From Hypericum androsaemum (taxonomy: Eukaryota; Streptophyta; Magnoliopsida; Malpighiales; Hypericaceae), in assembly GCA_963995505.1 (NCBI GenBank), contig OZ023193.1:7462521-7526520 (forward strand): a stretch of DNA of 64,000 nucleotides. Direction: 5' to 3'. Below are positions 33,000 to 46,100 of this stretch, piece after piece. Below the pieces are notes generated by a model, which saw nothing but the letters and a program-made list of their open reading frames with translations, was not told the DNA's origin and did no database searches. The translations under genes were made by a program, and so were the position numbers. How positions within the stretch are numbered: the first letter of the stretch is position 1; each line of letters begins with the position of its first letter.

Positions 33000-35034
33000 A
33001 TTATTATATTGAAAAGTCTATTGTACTCTCCCTCTCCCCTCTCTTCTTCCTCTCCACTTCTCCACCGGTCGGCCCCGGCGTTTTCCTCAGCACCAATACG
33101 ATTCTAAAGAATCATTCCCAACAAAATTTGAAATGCCGAAGGCAATCCACGCACCTGTGTGCCTTATGTAGAAATGGAGTCATTTCCAGTAATTAAGAGT
33201 TAAACCATTCATTTGCTTAGGATTCAACTTTCAATTCCACGTGTGTGGAAATGGCAAGGCCACTACTAATCAATCGAAATAAGAGAAGCAATTTGTGTCG
33301 TACTGCACCGAGCCTGCCGCCCCGTTCTAGAAATTGCCATCACCACGATCGTTTTGTAGCTGGAGAAGATTAAGCATCTTGTCCAAAAACCTTAGAATCC
33401 CTTATTCATAATAGTTAACCACGTGGTTAGGGTTTGTGTGACTTGTCTGGATGTCGTGCCAAAAAGGTCCAAATGCCATTTTTTGTACTAGAAACGACCT
33501 TCGAGAGGACTTTTTTGCCACAAAGCCACCCTTGGGGGCTGTTTTTGAAAGACGCAAATAATTCTTTCAAAAGTTGGGAAAGATTCATTAGAAATGTATT
33601 GGTGGCGAGGGAAATGGCACCGTCGGCCAATGGGGAAGGAGAGAGGGGAGAGAGAGGGCATAATAGACTTTGTAATGCAATAATTTCAGTTTTTTGAAAA
33701 CTCGTGACCTTTTTTGGGTAATTAATACGGAGCCTCAAATATATATTTTTAATAACACATAGTATCTAAGTGTTTTTAACTCAAAAAATATTACTAAGAC
33801 ATATCATTTATATCAACCAGTAAACATTATTTAAATATAATTAAATATCTTAAATTTAAATAGAAAAAATAAAGATGTATCAAAACTATTTTTTAAGAGA
33901 GATGCATTAAAATTCATTTGTTTTATTTTTGTTCAAATTTAGATTAGTTAACCAAATAGATTTTCTAGTTCGCAATGATAGTTGGTTCTAGCAGTAATAA
34001 ATTAGATTATTTTTAATAAGGTTTTAGATTTAAAACTTACGAATATAAAAATGTTAATATTTACTAAATAAGACCCAACAATACTTATTCTGTTAATGAG
34101 ACCGGATTGAGTGGAGACTAAATAAAATTTGTCCCCAGGTGAGACTAAATTTTGGGCCATCAAATTTGCTTGTCTTTAAATCTGATAGTTAATAACCTAT
34201 CAGATGATAATAGTTTGCATGTGAAGTGATATTGGTTTGCATGTGAAGTGATATTGATTTGGATGAGACTAGTTTGTATGTGAAGTGATAATGTTTTGCA
34301 TGTAAAATGATATTAATTTATATGTGTAATAATATTAGATTATGCTTCGTCCCTCGAATCCGCCACCTCGCAATACCAAAATTTTTTTCCTCATTTAAGT
34401 GATTTCTTTTTCAAAACGGAAAAGATACAGTCAGGTCTTTCCTACAATATCTCATCTTATCGCGAAATCTCGTTTGTCGCTAACCCTAACAAATATCTCA
34501 TATCCACCGCATCACGTGATACAATTAGTACCTTACCGAAAATTCTCCACTCGTCGCAGTCCACACACAGGGAACCCAGAATGGCAACCTCCGTAAATAG
34601 CAACGAAATCGGATGGCAAGTTTCTCAGTCTCACCTTACCCAGAATACCTGTGGGGTCTCTCGCGGAAAAAGAAAACTAGCTTCCCTAAGTCACGATCCC
34701 CTACACACACTTCCACCCCACGAACAAATTCCAACCGTTGGATCAACCCCATCGACCACATCACCGCCCATTCAGACCCCCAAACACCCTATCTACCCGT
34801 AGGTCGGCAATAGAGTATCCCAGCCTCGTAGAACGAAGTTGTCAGCTGGTGATTCCGCGCCGATTAACTCGACAAAACATAGCCGGCTTACTAGTCCCCA
34901 TAAGCATGTGCACTTATCAAGACTACCTATCATTTCCCCGACAAGCTATCATCTGATAAGCACCGTAGCTTATCATCTGCTTTATATTAAAGAAGTGACC
35001 CATCTCTGCAAGGTTGAAGGTCTTTTGTGGTTTC
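33000..35034. other. Spacer upstream of the TOPLESS gene
   Basis: No gene supported. It contains a short diverged minisatellite (34205-34335: TTTGCATGTGAAGTGATATTGG-like units, about five copies). Open frames at 33427-33738 and 34399-34956 overlap on several frames and lack family features. Confidence 0.45.
34205..34335 (+). repeat. Diverged ~24-bp minisatellite
   Basis: Four to five direct copies of GTTTGCATGTGAAGTGATATT with point changes (GTTTGTATGTG, TTTGCATGTAAAATG, TTTATATGTG). Confidence 0.6.
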
Positions 35035-35044
35035 TATATATATA
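35035..35044 (+). promoter_or_regulatory. TATA box of the TOPLESS gene
   Basis: TATATATATA follows GGTTTC. Transcription would start about 30 bp downstream. A CT-rich leader with CTCTCTCTCT (about 35140-35153) follows. A 5'-leader intron is likely from 35176 (GGAG|GTCAG) to 35591 (TGCAG), leaving 58 bases of exon before the ATG at 35650, as is usual in this family. Confidence 0.5.
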
Positions 35045-35649
35045 CCCCGAAAGGAGCATTAAGACATACAAATCCATTAAATTTCTTTAGAGAGAGAAAG
35101 CCAAAACTCCTCCCTCTAGAGAGAGAAAGCTTCCCTCTTTCCTCTCTCTCTCTAGCTCCGATCTGTACAACGGAGGTCAGTTTCCTGGGAACCTCCCTCT
35201 CCTTTCCTTTCTTCTTTTTCTACGTCTTTTTTTTTCCTCGCTCTACCTCTCGTGGAATCTAAAAATAAAGTCTTTACCTTTATTTTGGCAATTTTGTAAA
35301 TTTCGATTATTTAAAGTTTTAGGGTTTTTTTAACATTAAAGCTTCTTTTTTTAAAATCTTATCTCCTTTTGTATTTTGGATCCCTTGGAAATGGAAACCC
35401 TAGCTGTTTGTTAGCTGATGTATATTGTTTAAAGGTGTGAGGTTGGATGATCTGTCTGCTTCTATGTCATTTTCAATTATTTTTAAGCTGGTGTTTAGCT
35501 ATTTTCAGTTTTTTTTTCTCTTTTGTATTTCGATATTTTGTTTGTTTGTTTGATAGTTTAATTTAACTGTCACATTTTTGGGATGGTGCAGATCTGGTGC
35601 TTGGTGTAGCGGAATTGGTGCATTCGCACTTCGAAAAGGCGCCATTGAG

Positions 35650-38600
35650 ATGTCGTCTCTGAGTAGAGAGCTGGTGTTCCTGATCTTGCAGTTCCTGGAC
35701 GAGGAAAAGTTCAAAGAGACTGTTCACAAGTGAGTTTCTTTGGCTGAAATTGTGGAGCTTCAGCTTTTGTCGTAGTGCTCGGTATTTTCGTTTTTTGGTT
35801 GAGCTTGGTGAAGTGTAGTTGTTAATGTGGGTGGGGTTCATTGGTGATTGGTGGGGAAATGTGCTACAGGCTTGAGCAGGAATCTGGGTTTTTCTTTAAC
35901 ATGAAGTATTTTGAGGATGAGGTACACAATGGCAACTGGGATGAGGTCGAGAGGTACCTTTCGGGTTTCACCAAAGTGGATGACAACCGGTACTCCATGA
36001 AAATCTTTTTCGAGATAAGGAAGCAAAAGTACCTCGAGGCGTTGGATAAGTAAGTTAGCAGAATTTGTTAATTTTGCAAGAGCATTTTCTCGATAGACTG
36101 TGTTTGGGGTTCAGGTGGCAATGTTGGAGTTGAAGTGACTAATGCCTGGTATTTTGGTTGATAGGCATGATCGACCGAAGGCAGTGGAAATATTGGTAAA
36201 GGACTTGAAAGTGTTCGCCACATTTAACGAGGAACTCTTCAAGGAGATCACTCAGCTTTTAACCTTGGAGAATTTCAGGTAGCAGATTCTTAATTCCATG
36301 CAATGAAGCTCTTGGTGTGAATTGACTTGTATAATTACTTTAAGGTTTTAATGGCAATCAGGGAGAATGAGCAGCTTTCCAAGTATGGAGATACAAAATC
36401 TGCCAGAGCGATAATGTTGGTAGAGCTCAAGAAACTTATTGAAGCAAACCCTTTGTTTCGTGATAAACTGCAGTTTCCAAACCTCAAAAACTCAAGGCTG
36501 CGAACCCTCATCAACCAAAGGTAGTTTCTGCACTTCAGCCTTTATGCCATCACATATTTTAACTCCGAAAGTTATTAGTTGGAATAGTTACTTTTTTGAA
36601 TTTGAATTGGACTTTTAGCCATAATGAGATTGCAACTTAATGTGATTACTGATTTGCACTCTGCATTGGTAATTTTCACTAAAATGTGCTGGCGGTAAGT
36701 AGTCTAATCGTCATGTAAATTGCAGTTTGAATTGGCAGCATCAGCTCTGTAAGAACCCTAGGCCAAATCCAGACATAAAAACGTTGTTTGTGGATCATTC
36801 ATGTGGGCAGCCAAATGGTGCTCGAGCGCCATCACCTGCAAGTAATCCTCTAATTGGAGCATTACCAAAAGCTGGAGGTTTTCCTCCTCTTGGCGCACAT
36901 GGGGTGGGTTTTCTTGCTTGACTACACTTTTTCTAGGTTATTGTGATAATTTTGTTGGATTAATGTACTTGATTGATTTTTCCTGTAGCCTTTCCAACCT
37001 ACACCAGCCCAAGTTCCAGCCCCTCTTGCTGGTTGGATGTCTAATCCTTCTACAGTAACTCATCCAGCAGTTTCTGGAGGAGCCATTGGTTTGGGTGCTC
37101 CATCGATGCCAGGTAGGAGCTTGGTCCATGCTGAGTAGCTGCTCTAAAGCATAATGCTACCTTCATGCCGACCATCATTCTTAGGCTGTTTTCTGCCTGC
37201 TTAATGACTGATGGATTTTCTGTGTAGCTGCTCTAAAGCATCCAAGGACTCCTCCGACTAACCCTTCTGTTGACTACCCATCAGGAGATTCTGATCATGT
37301 TGCCAAAAGAACTAGGCCCATTGGGATATCTGATGAGGTAGCCATTTAAGCATAACGCCTTTTCTAGCCGCTTTCATTATTCATCTGTTGTTGATAGTTT
37401 CATGTCTATGCAGGTAAACTTACCAGTCAATATAATGCCAGTACCATTCCCAGGGCATGGTCATGGTCATGGTCATGGTCATGGTCAGGCTTTTAATGCC
37501 GCAGAGGACTTTCCAAAGACTGTCACAAGGACTTTGAATCAGGGATCATCTCCTATGAGCATGGATTTTCATCCCGTTCAACAGACTCTTCTCCTAGGTC
37601 TAAATTGATTTCAGCTCTTTTAACTATACCAGAATTTCTGTGCCAAAAGATAACTGTACTAAAGTTGAAAACAGTGTCATACTCTGCACGTCATTGAACA
37701 TCTGTTGTGGAACTGACTATGCACTGCTAAGTACTTTTACACTGCTGCTGCAGTTGGTACGAATGTTGGAGACATTGGGCTGTGGGACATTGGTTCAAAG
37801 GAGCGAGTAGTCTTGAGAAACTTCAAAGTCTGGGATCTTAGTTCATGTTCTGTGCCTCTTCAGGTTTGCTGTAGCTTGAATCATGATGCATTTGTTTACC
37901 TGGTTGTAGGTTCTCTCTTAGAATCTGACCCAGCTGTGAATTAATGGTTTCACTTTTCTTTTACACTGTTTAGTCAGCTCTTGTCAAAGAACCTGGCGTG
38001 TCTGTTAATAGGGTGATTTGGAGTCCTGATGGTGCCTTATTCGGTAAGTTATAATATTTTCAGCGATGGGTAATTTATTAGTGCACACGAATCTGGTGGT
38101 GTAACACTTTCTTTTGTTCTTGTTCCTTCCTCTTTCCCCAACAGGGGTTGCATACTCGAGGCACATTGTGCAAATATATTCTTATCACGGGGGTGAAGAT
38201 ATAAGGCAGCACTTAGAGGTACTTAATATTGAGTTTTTTCCAGCACATGCTGGGAAATTGATGTGGTGCTGGATTTCCTGGATGATTAATGATATTGGGT
38301 TCATGATGCAGATCGATGCTCATGTTGGTGGAGTAAACGATCTTGCATTTGCCGCTCCAAATAAGCAACTATGCGTAATAACTTGTGGTGATGACAAGAC
38401 AATCAAGGTTGGTTTTCCCTATTAAATATAATTTTTTGGGCAAAAATTTCTGCAACTTGTTACTTATCTGTATTTGGTGTATACCAGGTGTTTGATGCTG
38501 CTACTGGTGCAAAACAGCACACTTTTGAAGGTCATGAAGCTCCTGTCTATTCCGTTTGCCCACATTATAAAGAGAACATACAGGTTGCTACACTATTCTT

Positions 38601-41600
38601 TTTTCATACAATTTGCATGGTTCTAGCTTATCAAAGTTCCATTTTTGTTCTCTCGCCTCACACTTGACACTATATTTTTTTCCTCAGTTCATCTTCTCAA
38701 CTGCACTGGATGGAAAGATAAAAGCATGGTTATATGACAATTTGGGATCTCGGGTTGACTATGAAGCTCCCGGTCGGTGGTGTACAACCATGGCATATAG
38801 CGCTGACGGCACCAGGTTAATAAGCTTGGATCTTGGATCTTGGTGATTTCTGTAAATGTTCCCGTTTCCCTCAATTTTCTCTCTTTCCGGTGGGAACTGC
38901 AGGCTGTTTTCGTGCGGGACAAGTAAGGATGGGGAGTCATATCTAGTTGAGTGGAATGAAAGTGAGGGCGCAGTCAAAAGAACTTACCAAGGATTCCGGA
39001 AACGTTCTCTGGGTGTTGTGCAATTTGATACAACCAAGAATCGCTTTTTGGCTGCTGGGGATGATTTCTCCATTAAGTTCTGGGACATGGACAATGTTCA
39101 ACTTTTGACTACAATTGATGCTGATGGAAACCTTCCTGTGAGCACAGACTTTGAAAATTGGTTTAGGATAATGAATTAAGGATTTATTCACTCACAAATT
39201 GTTTCTTTTGGCAATCTGCAGGCAAGCCCTCGCATTAGATTCAACAAGGATGGTACTCTGTTGGCTGTTTCTGCTAATGAAAATGGCATCAAGATATTGG
39301 CAAATACTGATGGAATCAGGTTATTACGCGCATTCGAGAGTATGCCTTATGATGGTGGACGAGCATCTGAGGCCCTTGCAAAGGTAAGCATCTGCAACAA
39401 GTAGCGAGCTGTTATTCCTTGCTAGGTAATTCTGTCTGATGGGGAGTTTGCTTGTACAGCCGAACATCAATCCAATCTCAGCAGCTGCAGCCGCCGCAGC
39501 AGCAGCAGCTGCAACTAGTGCAGGGATATCGGAGAGAGGTGGCTCGGTGGTTTCAATTCCTGGGATGGTACATTTCCATTGGTTGTTTATCACCATTAGC
39601 ATCAAACTGCCTCACATATTTTCATCCTAATTATCCTATGTCTTCCGTTTGAATACTTTGCCCTAAACAATTTCATACTTGGACATGGCCGACGGCAAAG
39701 CAACTAAAAACTGAAACTGAAGTGTAAGCATGATGTGTGTTTTTCTTCTCTTACCCACGGTGAGTTTATTTGGTTGCAATTTGTTGTGGCAGAATGGCGA
39801 TGCCCGAAACTTGGGGGATGTTAAACCTAGGATAGCTGAAGAATCCAATGACAAGTCAAAGATATGGAAGCTTACTGAAATAAACGAACCATCCCAATGT
39901 CGATCTCTGAGGCTTCCTGAAAACCTCAGGGCAACTAAGGTACAGATTTGTGAAATGGCATACTCCTTGTCTTCCCCAATCCCGTGTCGGTCCTTTTCTC
40001 GCAGTTTTTATTTTTTATTAGATAGATAGCTTTTTTGATGATATCAGTAATTGGGATCTGTTTGCTAATGAGCACCTTTTTTCTGATTTCACTCGTCTGT
40101 TCTCTTTACTTGCAGATATCCAGGCTAATTTACACAAATTCAGGCAATGCAATTCTGGCATTAGCATCCAATGCAATCCACCTTCTGTGGAAGTGGCAAA
40201 GAAGTGACCGTAACTCCAATGGAAAGGTACTTATGGCAGCTTTTTTATGTTTCTGAGTTATACGAGTTAACGTGGTACCATTCTTTACTAATATCTCCTC
40301 TTCATCCTTCAAGGCAACTGCCTCTGTGTCCCCTCAATTGTGGCAACCGTCAAGTGGTATTTTGATGACCAATGATATCGCTGATACCAATCCCGAAGAA
40401 GCTATTCCCTGCTTTGCATTGTCCAAAAATGACTCTTATGTTATGTCAGCATCTGGAGGGAAGATATCACTTTTCAATATGATGACGTTTAAGGTGCTGT
40501 AGTCTTTAGAAAAACCCTTCAGAATGCTGCATTTGATATAAATTTTTCCTGCCTACATAAAATTCTTTTTTGGTTGGTGCAGACTATGACAACTTTCATG
40601 CCTCCCCCACCCGCAGCGACATTTCTTGCTTTTCATCCTCAAGATAATAATATTATTGCTATTGGCATGGATGATTCTTCAATTCAGATATATAATGTCA
40701 GGGTGGATGAGGTATGGTGTGGCTTCAGTCGATCAATCTTTTGCTTTTTTTTTTCAAAGCTACATTTATAGACTAGTCTCTCGGTCCGTGAGTTGCAGGT
40801 CAAGAGCAAGCTCAAAGGCCATTCTAAACGAATAACTGGTCTTGCCTTTTCCAATGTGTTGAATGTACTAGTATCATCTGGAGCTGATGCACAGGTATTT
40901 AACTCTCAACACTCGAGATAGTCTTGAAGCGTTGGCTTTCACTTCCTCATCTGGTTGTATATACGCATGAGCCAGAATGCATCACTATAATACCCAGCCA
41001 TTTCGTACTTGTAATTATGACTCTGTTTGTGTTCTAGATTTGTGTTTGGAACTCTGATGGGTGGGAAAAGCAGAAGAGTAGATTCTTACCGCTTCCAGCT
41101 GGACGGACGACAACAGGTCAATCAGACACCCGTGTACAGTTCCATCAGGACCAGATGCATTTCCTGGTTGTACACGAGACTCAGCTTGCTATTTATGATG
41201 CAACGAAGCTTGAATCTGTGAAACAGGTACATAACCTCGTATTGTTATTCATTGACTTTTAGCTTGCTTTTATTGTGCTGACTATCTGTCTTTCTTTAGT
41301 GGGCCCCGCGCGAATCTTCTGCACCAATCTCCCATTCAACTTTCTCGTGTGATAGTCAGCTGATCTATGCATGCTTCTTAGACGCTACTGTATGCGTCTT
41401 TAGTGCTGCAAGTCTCAGACTGCGTTGTCGCATCAATCCTTCTTCATATCTTCCGTCTAATGTGAGGTAACTCGCTGAACTGATGCTTGAGCTCTCTCAG
41501 TGTCCCTCTCAGATCCTTTTGGAAGAAGGTTATAATGCTAGACATATTTATCCACGAAAATATTGAAATACCAGCTAGTCTGACTAATCATTTTTGCTTG

Positions 41601-41814
41601 CGTCAGTTCTAATGTTCATCCACTGGTCATCGCCGCACACCCTCACGAGCCAAATCAGTTTGCCGTGGGTCTGTCGGATGGTGGGGTTCATGTCTTTGAG
41701 CCCCTTGAATCTGAAGGCAAATGGGGCGTACCTCCCCCTGAGAATGGGTCAGCTAGTAGCGCGGCAGCGACAGCCGCAGGTGGACCTTCTGGTTCAGATC
41801 AAGCCCACAGGTGA
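35650..41814 (+). CDS. TPL: TOPLESS/TOPLESS-related transcriptional co-repressor
   Basis: Twenty-five coding exons join in frame to 1144 residues (Arabidopsis TPL: 1131). They are 35650-35729, 35870-36049, 36165-36278, 36362-36520, 36726-36903, 36989-37112, 37228-37337, 37414-37597, 37754-37863, 37974-38043, 38145-38218, 38312-38407, 38488-38583, 38688-38815, 38903-39137, 39222-39383, 39460-39567, 39793-39939, 40116-40226, 40314-40493, 40583-40711, 40799-40894, 41038-41226, 41300-41466 and 41607-41814. The start MSSLSRELVFLILQFLDEEKFKETVH is the LisH motif, followed by CTLH/CRA (LEQESGFFFNMKYFEDEVHNGNWDEVERYLSGF), the surface that binds EAR-motif repressors. A Pro-rich linker and two WD40 propellers follow. 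The nuclear protein brings histone deacetylases to auxin, jasmonate and developmental repressors. Oddities are a Gly-His run in exon 8 and Phe for Trp in the KVWDA motif (exon 13). TPL against TPR paralogue is not settled. Confidence 0.95.
37457..37488 (+). repeat. In-frame GGTCAT repeat encoding Gly-His
   Basis: Five tandem GGTCAT/GGGCAT hexamers in exon 8 of the TOPLESS gene encode GHGHGHGHGHG, located in the linker before the first propeller. Other members I recall have a shorter Gly/Ser/Gln/His stretch here. It is a coding microsatellite and probably variable in length. Confidence 0.7.
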
Positions 41815-43177
41815 TAACAGGACTGCCAGTTGACTCGTCGTTTTACATGCTTGGCTAGCTGGCCCATTCCTAATCAGGGTACAGCCTCAGCAACTTTGTT
41901 GTACTTGGACTTGACGATTTAGCTATGCTATCCGTTTTCCGTCGCCCCCTCCCGCTTCTAACTCCTCTTCGACTTCGTCTATCTTTGCAGTCTGATGAGG
42001 TTCAAGGATATGTAAACTTGTCCAACATGGAAAAAGGGGTAGACGTAGCGTGTCCCGTTGAAGACCGTGTTAGGTAAATGTTGTAGGATTATTCATAGTG
42101 GAACATCCTTTCCATGCCTTTTTCTTCAATGTTCCTTTGTAATTTCTTTCATTGGATGAGTTTGACCTGCTGATCGGACCAGGGTCATCCTCACCACTTA
42201 GATTTTCGTGTGTATATACATGCTCCGGGACCTCTTTACCGCCTTTCGCATCGTCTGCTTCTGCGCGTGGCGGAAATAAACCAACCATTGTTAAGAACTT
42301 GACCATCCAACTTGCAGCTGCATTACCTTCAGTTTGACAGCCACACCCTTTGTTTGTGGTGATTTTGGAGCTTTTAAAGTGAGTATTTTGGTAGTCTCGA
42401 GTATCATCTGAGATGGAAATTGATGTTAAAATTAATAGGTTCGATTTATCAAAATTTATGGACTAATTAATTAAAAATTGTATTACAATATATCAAACCT
42501 TGGATATTTCTAAGTGTTTTTTTCCCTTTCTTTTTCATCTTTTGGGGTATAATCCGTGGTGAATCTGAACCTGGTTAGTGGTGGTGATTCCTGGTTGGAG
42601 CAAAAAGTTAGTGAATCTGAACTAATGGGCTGATCCACATATTGGGCTCAACTACAAGTCAAGCCAAGTGGGAAATCATCCGAAGGTTCTCGATGCTACG
42701 GGACCAAGAGGAGGAAACGGCTGCATGTCACTGTTTCTTTATTTTTTTCCGTCAATTCTCTTGCAAAAATGAAAATTAAAAATTCATTAAAAGTACCAGA
42801 ATTTTGGTCAATCTACCTGAATTAAATCTTACGGCTCTTCAATTTTACCAAATGGGACGACGGACTTGCTCTGAAAATACAGAAAAAAGGGTGGACTTAT
42901 GATGAATTTAAGTACACACAGATTTTGCTTATTCTAATTATAATATTTTTTGCACAGGCCATATATATGTATAGTCAGAATCGTCATTAACGTGATAAAT
43001 ATCTGAAATTGAAGAGTTGCATTCTTTTTCACAATTTCGTCTTTTAACGTCAAATTATCTTAATTTTTTGTTAAATTTTGCGAACTAATATTATATTATA
43101 TAGTCCAGTGGCCCAAATTATCTGAAACCGAAAAACCCAGTTCAACCAAGCGCCGTCCCTTCTCCCACTCCTCGAAA
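41815..43177. other. TOPLESS 3' UTR and intergenic spacer
   Basis: The first ~550 bp are TOPLESS 3' sequence with a possible terminal intron (CACAG|GTGATA at 41811 to TTTGCAG near 41990). If spliced, the protein would end a few residues later, at a TAA near 42015. The rest is AT-rich spacer and the promoter of the next gene, with a TATATTATATA at about 43091. No other gene seen. Confidence 0.5.
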
Positions 43178-46100
43178 ATGGCTTCCCTATCTGTGGACGT
43201 AGCGACCACTTTCCTCTCCTTCACCTCACGCACCCCAGCCCAGCTCTCCAGAATCCGGACCAGCGTCCTCCCTCTCTTCCTCAAGCCCGCCTCCCTCAAC
43301 CGCCGGAGCCGGAGGCTCTCCACTTCCGCCGCTAAGACCGCCCCCAAGCGCGAGGACTCCGAGCTGGCCACCAAGATTCCTCCCGACAATCGCATCCCCG
43401 CTACCATTATAACCGGGTTCCTCGGCTCCGGGAAGGTGATTCCCCATCTGGGTTTTTCCTGAATTTGTGGTTTGGATGATAAAGTTTCGACCTTTTTTTT
43501 GGGATGTGTTTTGTTGGGTTCTTAATTGGGTTTGATTTTAACAACAGACTACGTTGCTTAATCACATTCTGACGGCCGAGCACGGGAAGAAGATTGCTGT
43601 TATTGAGAATGAGGTATCAAGCTGGAGGCTTTTTTTTTGGTTCCGTTGTCTGGTCTGCTTGCTGTGTGATTGCTTCGACTGAGTCCGAGCGTGTTGATTG
43701 TTGTGTGTTTGGTGGAATTCGCAGTATGGTGAGGTTGATATCGATGGTTCGCTGGTGGCTGCCAAGTCAGTTGGGGCAGAGGATATAGTTATGCTCAATA
43801 ACGGATGTTTGTGCTGCACGGTGAGAGGTGATCTCGTGAGAATGATCGGGGAGTTGGTGAATAAGAAGAAAGGGAAGTTTGATCACATTATTATTGAGAC
43901 TACAGGTAAGAAGATAGACCATTTTTTGTTGCCTTGTGAAAATGATGCCGGGTGGTTGGTTTTGGCTCGTCTCTCTTTTCTTTCTTTGGCATGAACTTGA
44001 TCTGGGTAAGAGAATTGAGTGGTCTGTCTTATCTTTCACCTGTATTAGGGTAAAAAAATAGAGAGTTATCAGTTTGTTCTATTGGTTTTCTTATTTCTCA
44101 AACTGGTTGCTCATGACGTTGCAGGGTTGGCAAATCCTGCTCCAATTATTCAGACATTTTATGCCGAGGATGTGATTTTCAATGATGTTAAGTTGGATGG
44201 TGTTGTCACTTTAGTTGATTCTAAGCATGCCACCCGTCATCTGAATGAGGTCAAACAGGAAGGAGTAGTAAATGAGGCTGTGGAGCAAATTGCATACGCT
44301 GACAGAATTATCGTTAACAAGGTAGTAATGACCCTCAGGTGCTGAAAGCTGATACTGCTCTTTGTTTACAATATATGTTATAGAGTTATATCAATTCAAA
44401 CGAGTAGAATTTGCACACACCAGGTTGTAACACATAATTCTTAGTTTGACATCATTTCAGAAACTAGCTAGCTTATTTTGCCATCAGTTAAACGTATGCA
44501 GCTAGTTTTCAATGTCTTGAGAGTATTTTTTTCTCAGGCAATAGAAATTAGAGTTATTTTCTCATAATCCGATGCATTGAAAATTTGTTAATGAAGAGGT
44601 CCACCTACTTCGATTTGAAAACCTCAAGTTTTATGATGGCAACATATTTGTCTTCTATCTGGTCTGATTGATGTGTATATTGTGGCAGACCGACCTTGTT
44701 GGTGAGCAAGAAATTTCATCTTTGGTGCAGCGGATACGAGTTAGTCCCTTTCTATCCAAGTCCTTTACCATTAAATTATCTATTCCTTAACTCACAAAGT
44801 TGATATATGTTATGGAGTGCAGAGCATTAATAACATGGCCAACTTGAAGCGGGCACAATACGGACAAGTTGACTTGGATTATGTCCTTGGTATTGGAGGC
44901 TTTGACTTGGAAAGGTTTGTTTTTACTGCTGCTACTTGCTCTGTCCCATTCTTCTACCGCAGGCTAGTAAAATGTCCTTGTAAACCCCGAATGCTCTCAG
45001 TCCCATTGATAAGCAGATTCCTTAACTTTCCTTTATCGTGGCAAGGGGGCAAATTCCTTCTTAACCTGAACTCATTCTAAAACTTTTTCCTGAATTCCAT
45101 TCAGGATTGGGAATGAAATCGAGGGAAAAGAAGAGAAGGACGATCATGGACACGATCACCACCAACATCATGATGATCATGACCATCACCACCACCATCA
45201 TGAAGAACATGATCATAAGCATGGTACCTTCTTCTTTCATATATACTGAATTGAAACCATCTGAGTTTTTTTTCTGGGTACAGGCATGAAGATGTAACAT
45301 GCAAATCTTTGATCAACCCAATTTGTATAAATTACTGATGGACCTAATGAAATAGAAGTATTGAAGTTTTTCTGGGTACATGTCATTAGAGCATATCAAA
45401 CACATGGTATTGCTTGGAAATCACTTGGACCAAGTGAAGAAAATGATTGACTTAACTATGACTTAAAGAGGTGATGGATCTTTAAATGATCATAGTCGTG
45501 CAAAAGTGGCAGCTTGCTAACAATCTGGTAAGACTCTGAAAGCACTTTAGTTGACTATGAAGCATGTGGTGTTCGTTGGAAATTTAAGTGGAAGCAGTAC
45601 ATAAGTGAATTATGGTAAGAGCAAGTCGGTGTAGGTGTGCAATTTCCTTGCCCCATGACGGATTAAGTACTTTGTTCCTCTCGTTTTGTTTTCACTCTCT
45701 TCTGTCATTATATTTTGTGTTGTCTAGCGGAATGAGCTTCTACTCCCCTTTCATTGGTACTTAGAAAGCTACTAAATGCCGATGGAAAATATTGTGCAGA
45801 ACATCATGATGGTCACCATACTCATGCTCACACTCATGATCCTGGTGTATCTTCAGTCAGCATCGTTTGTGAAGGGAACCTAGATCTAGAGAAGGTTGGT
45901 TTTGATTGATGCTGCTTTTTCATACTAATGTGGTCCATGTTTTTATCTCAAGAGCTATACATTCTGAAGTAGGAAGGTTAATGCAAGCGAGTCTCGATGA
46001 TAGATCCTCCTCTTCTTTTATTGCTGATAGTAATAAGCTTATGTATTTTGAGATATCTACCTGCGAAACATATGAAGTTGATGACAAAAAAACTGATGTT

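Noticed and set aside
33427..33738. About 100-codon frames on both strands
   Set aside because: Overlapping frames without family features in a spacer; no splice or promoter support.
42070..42306. 78-codon minus-strand frame
   Set aside because: Lies in the TOPLESS 3' UTR and has no homology I can recognise.
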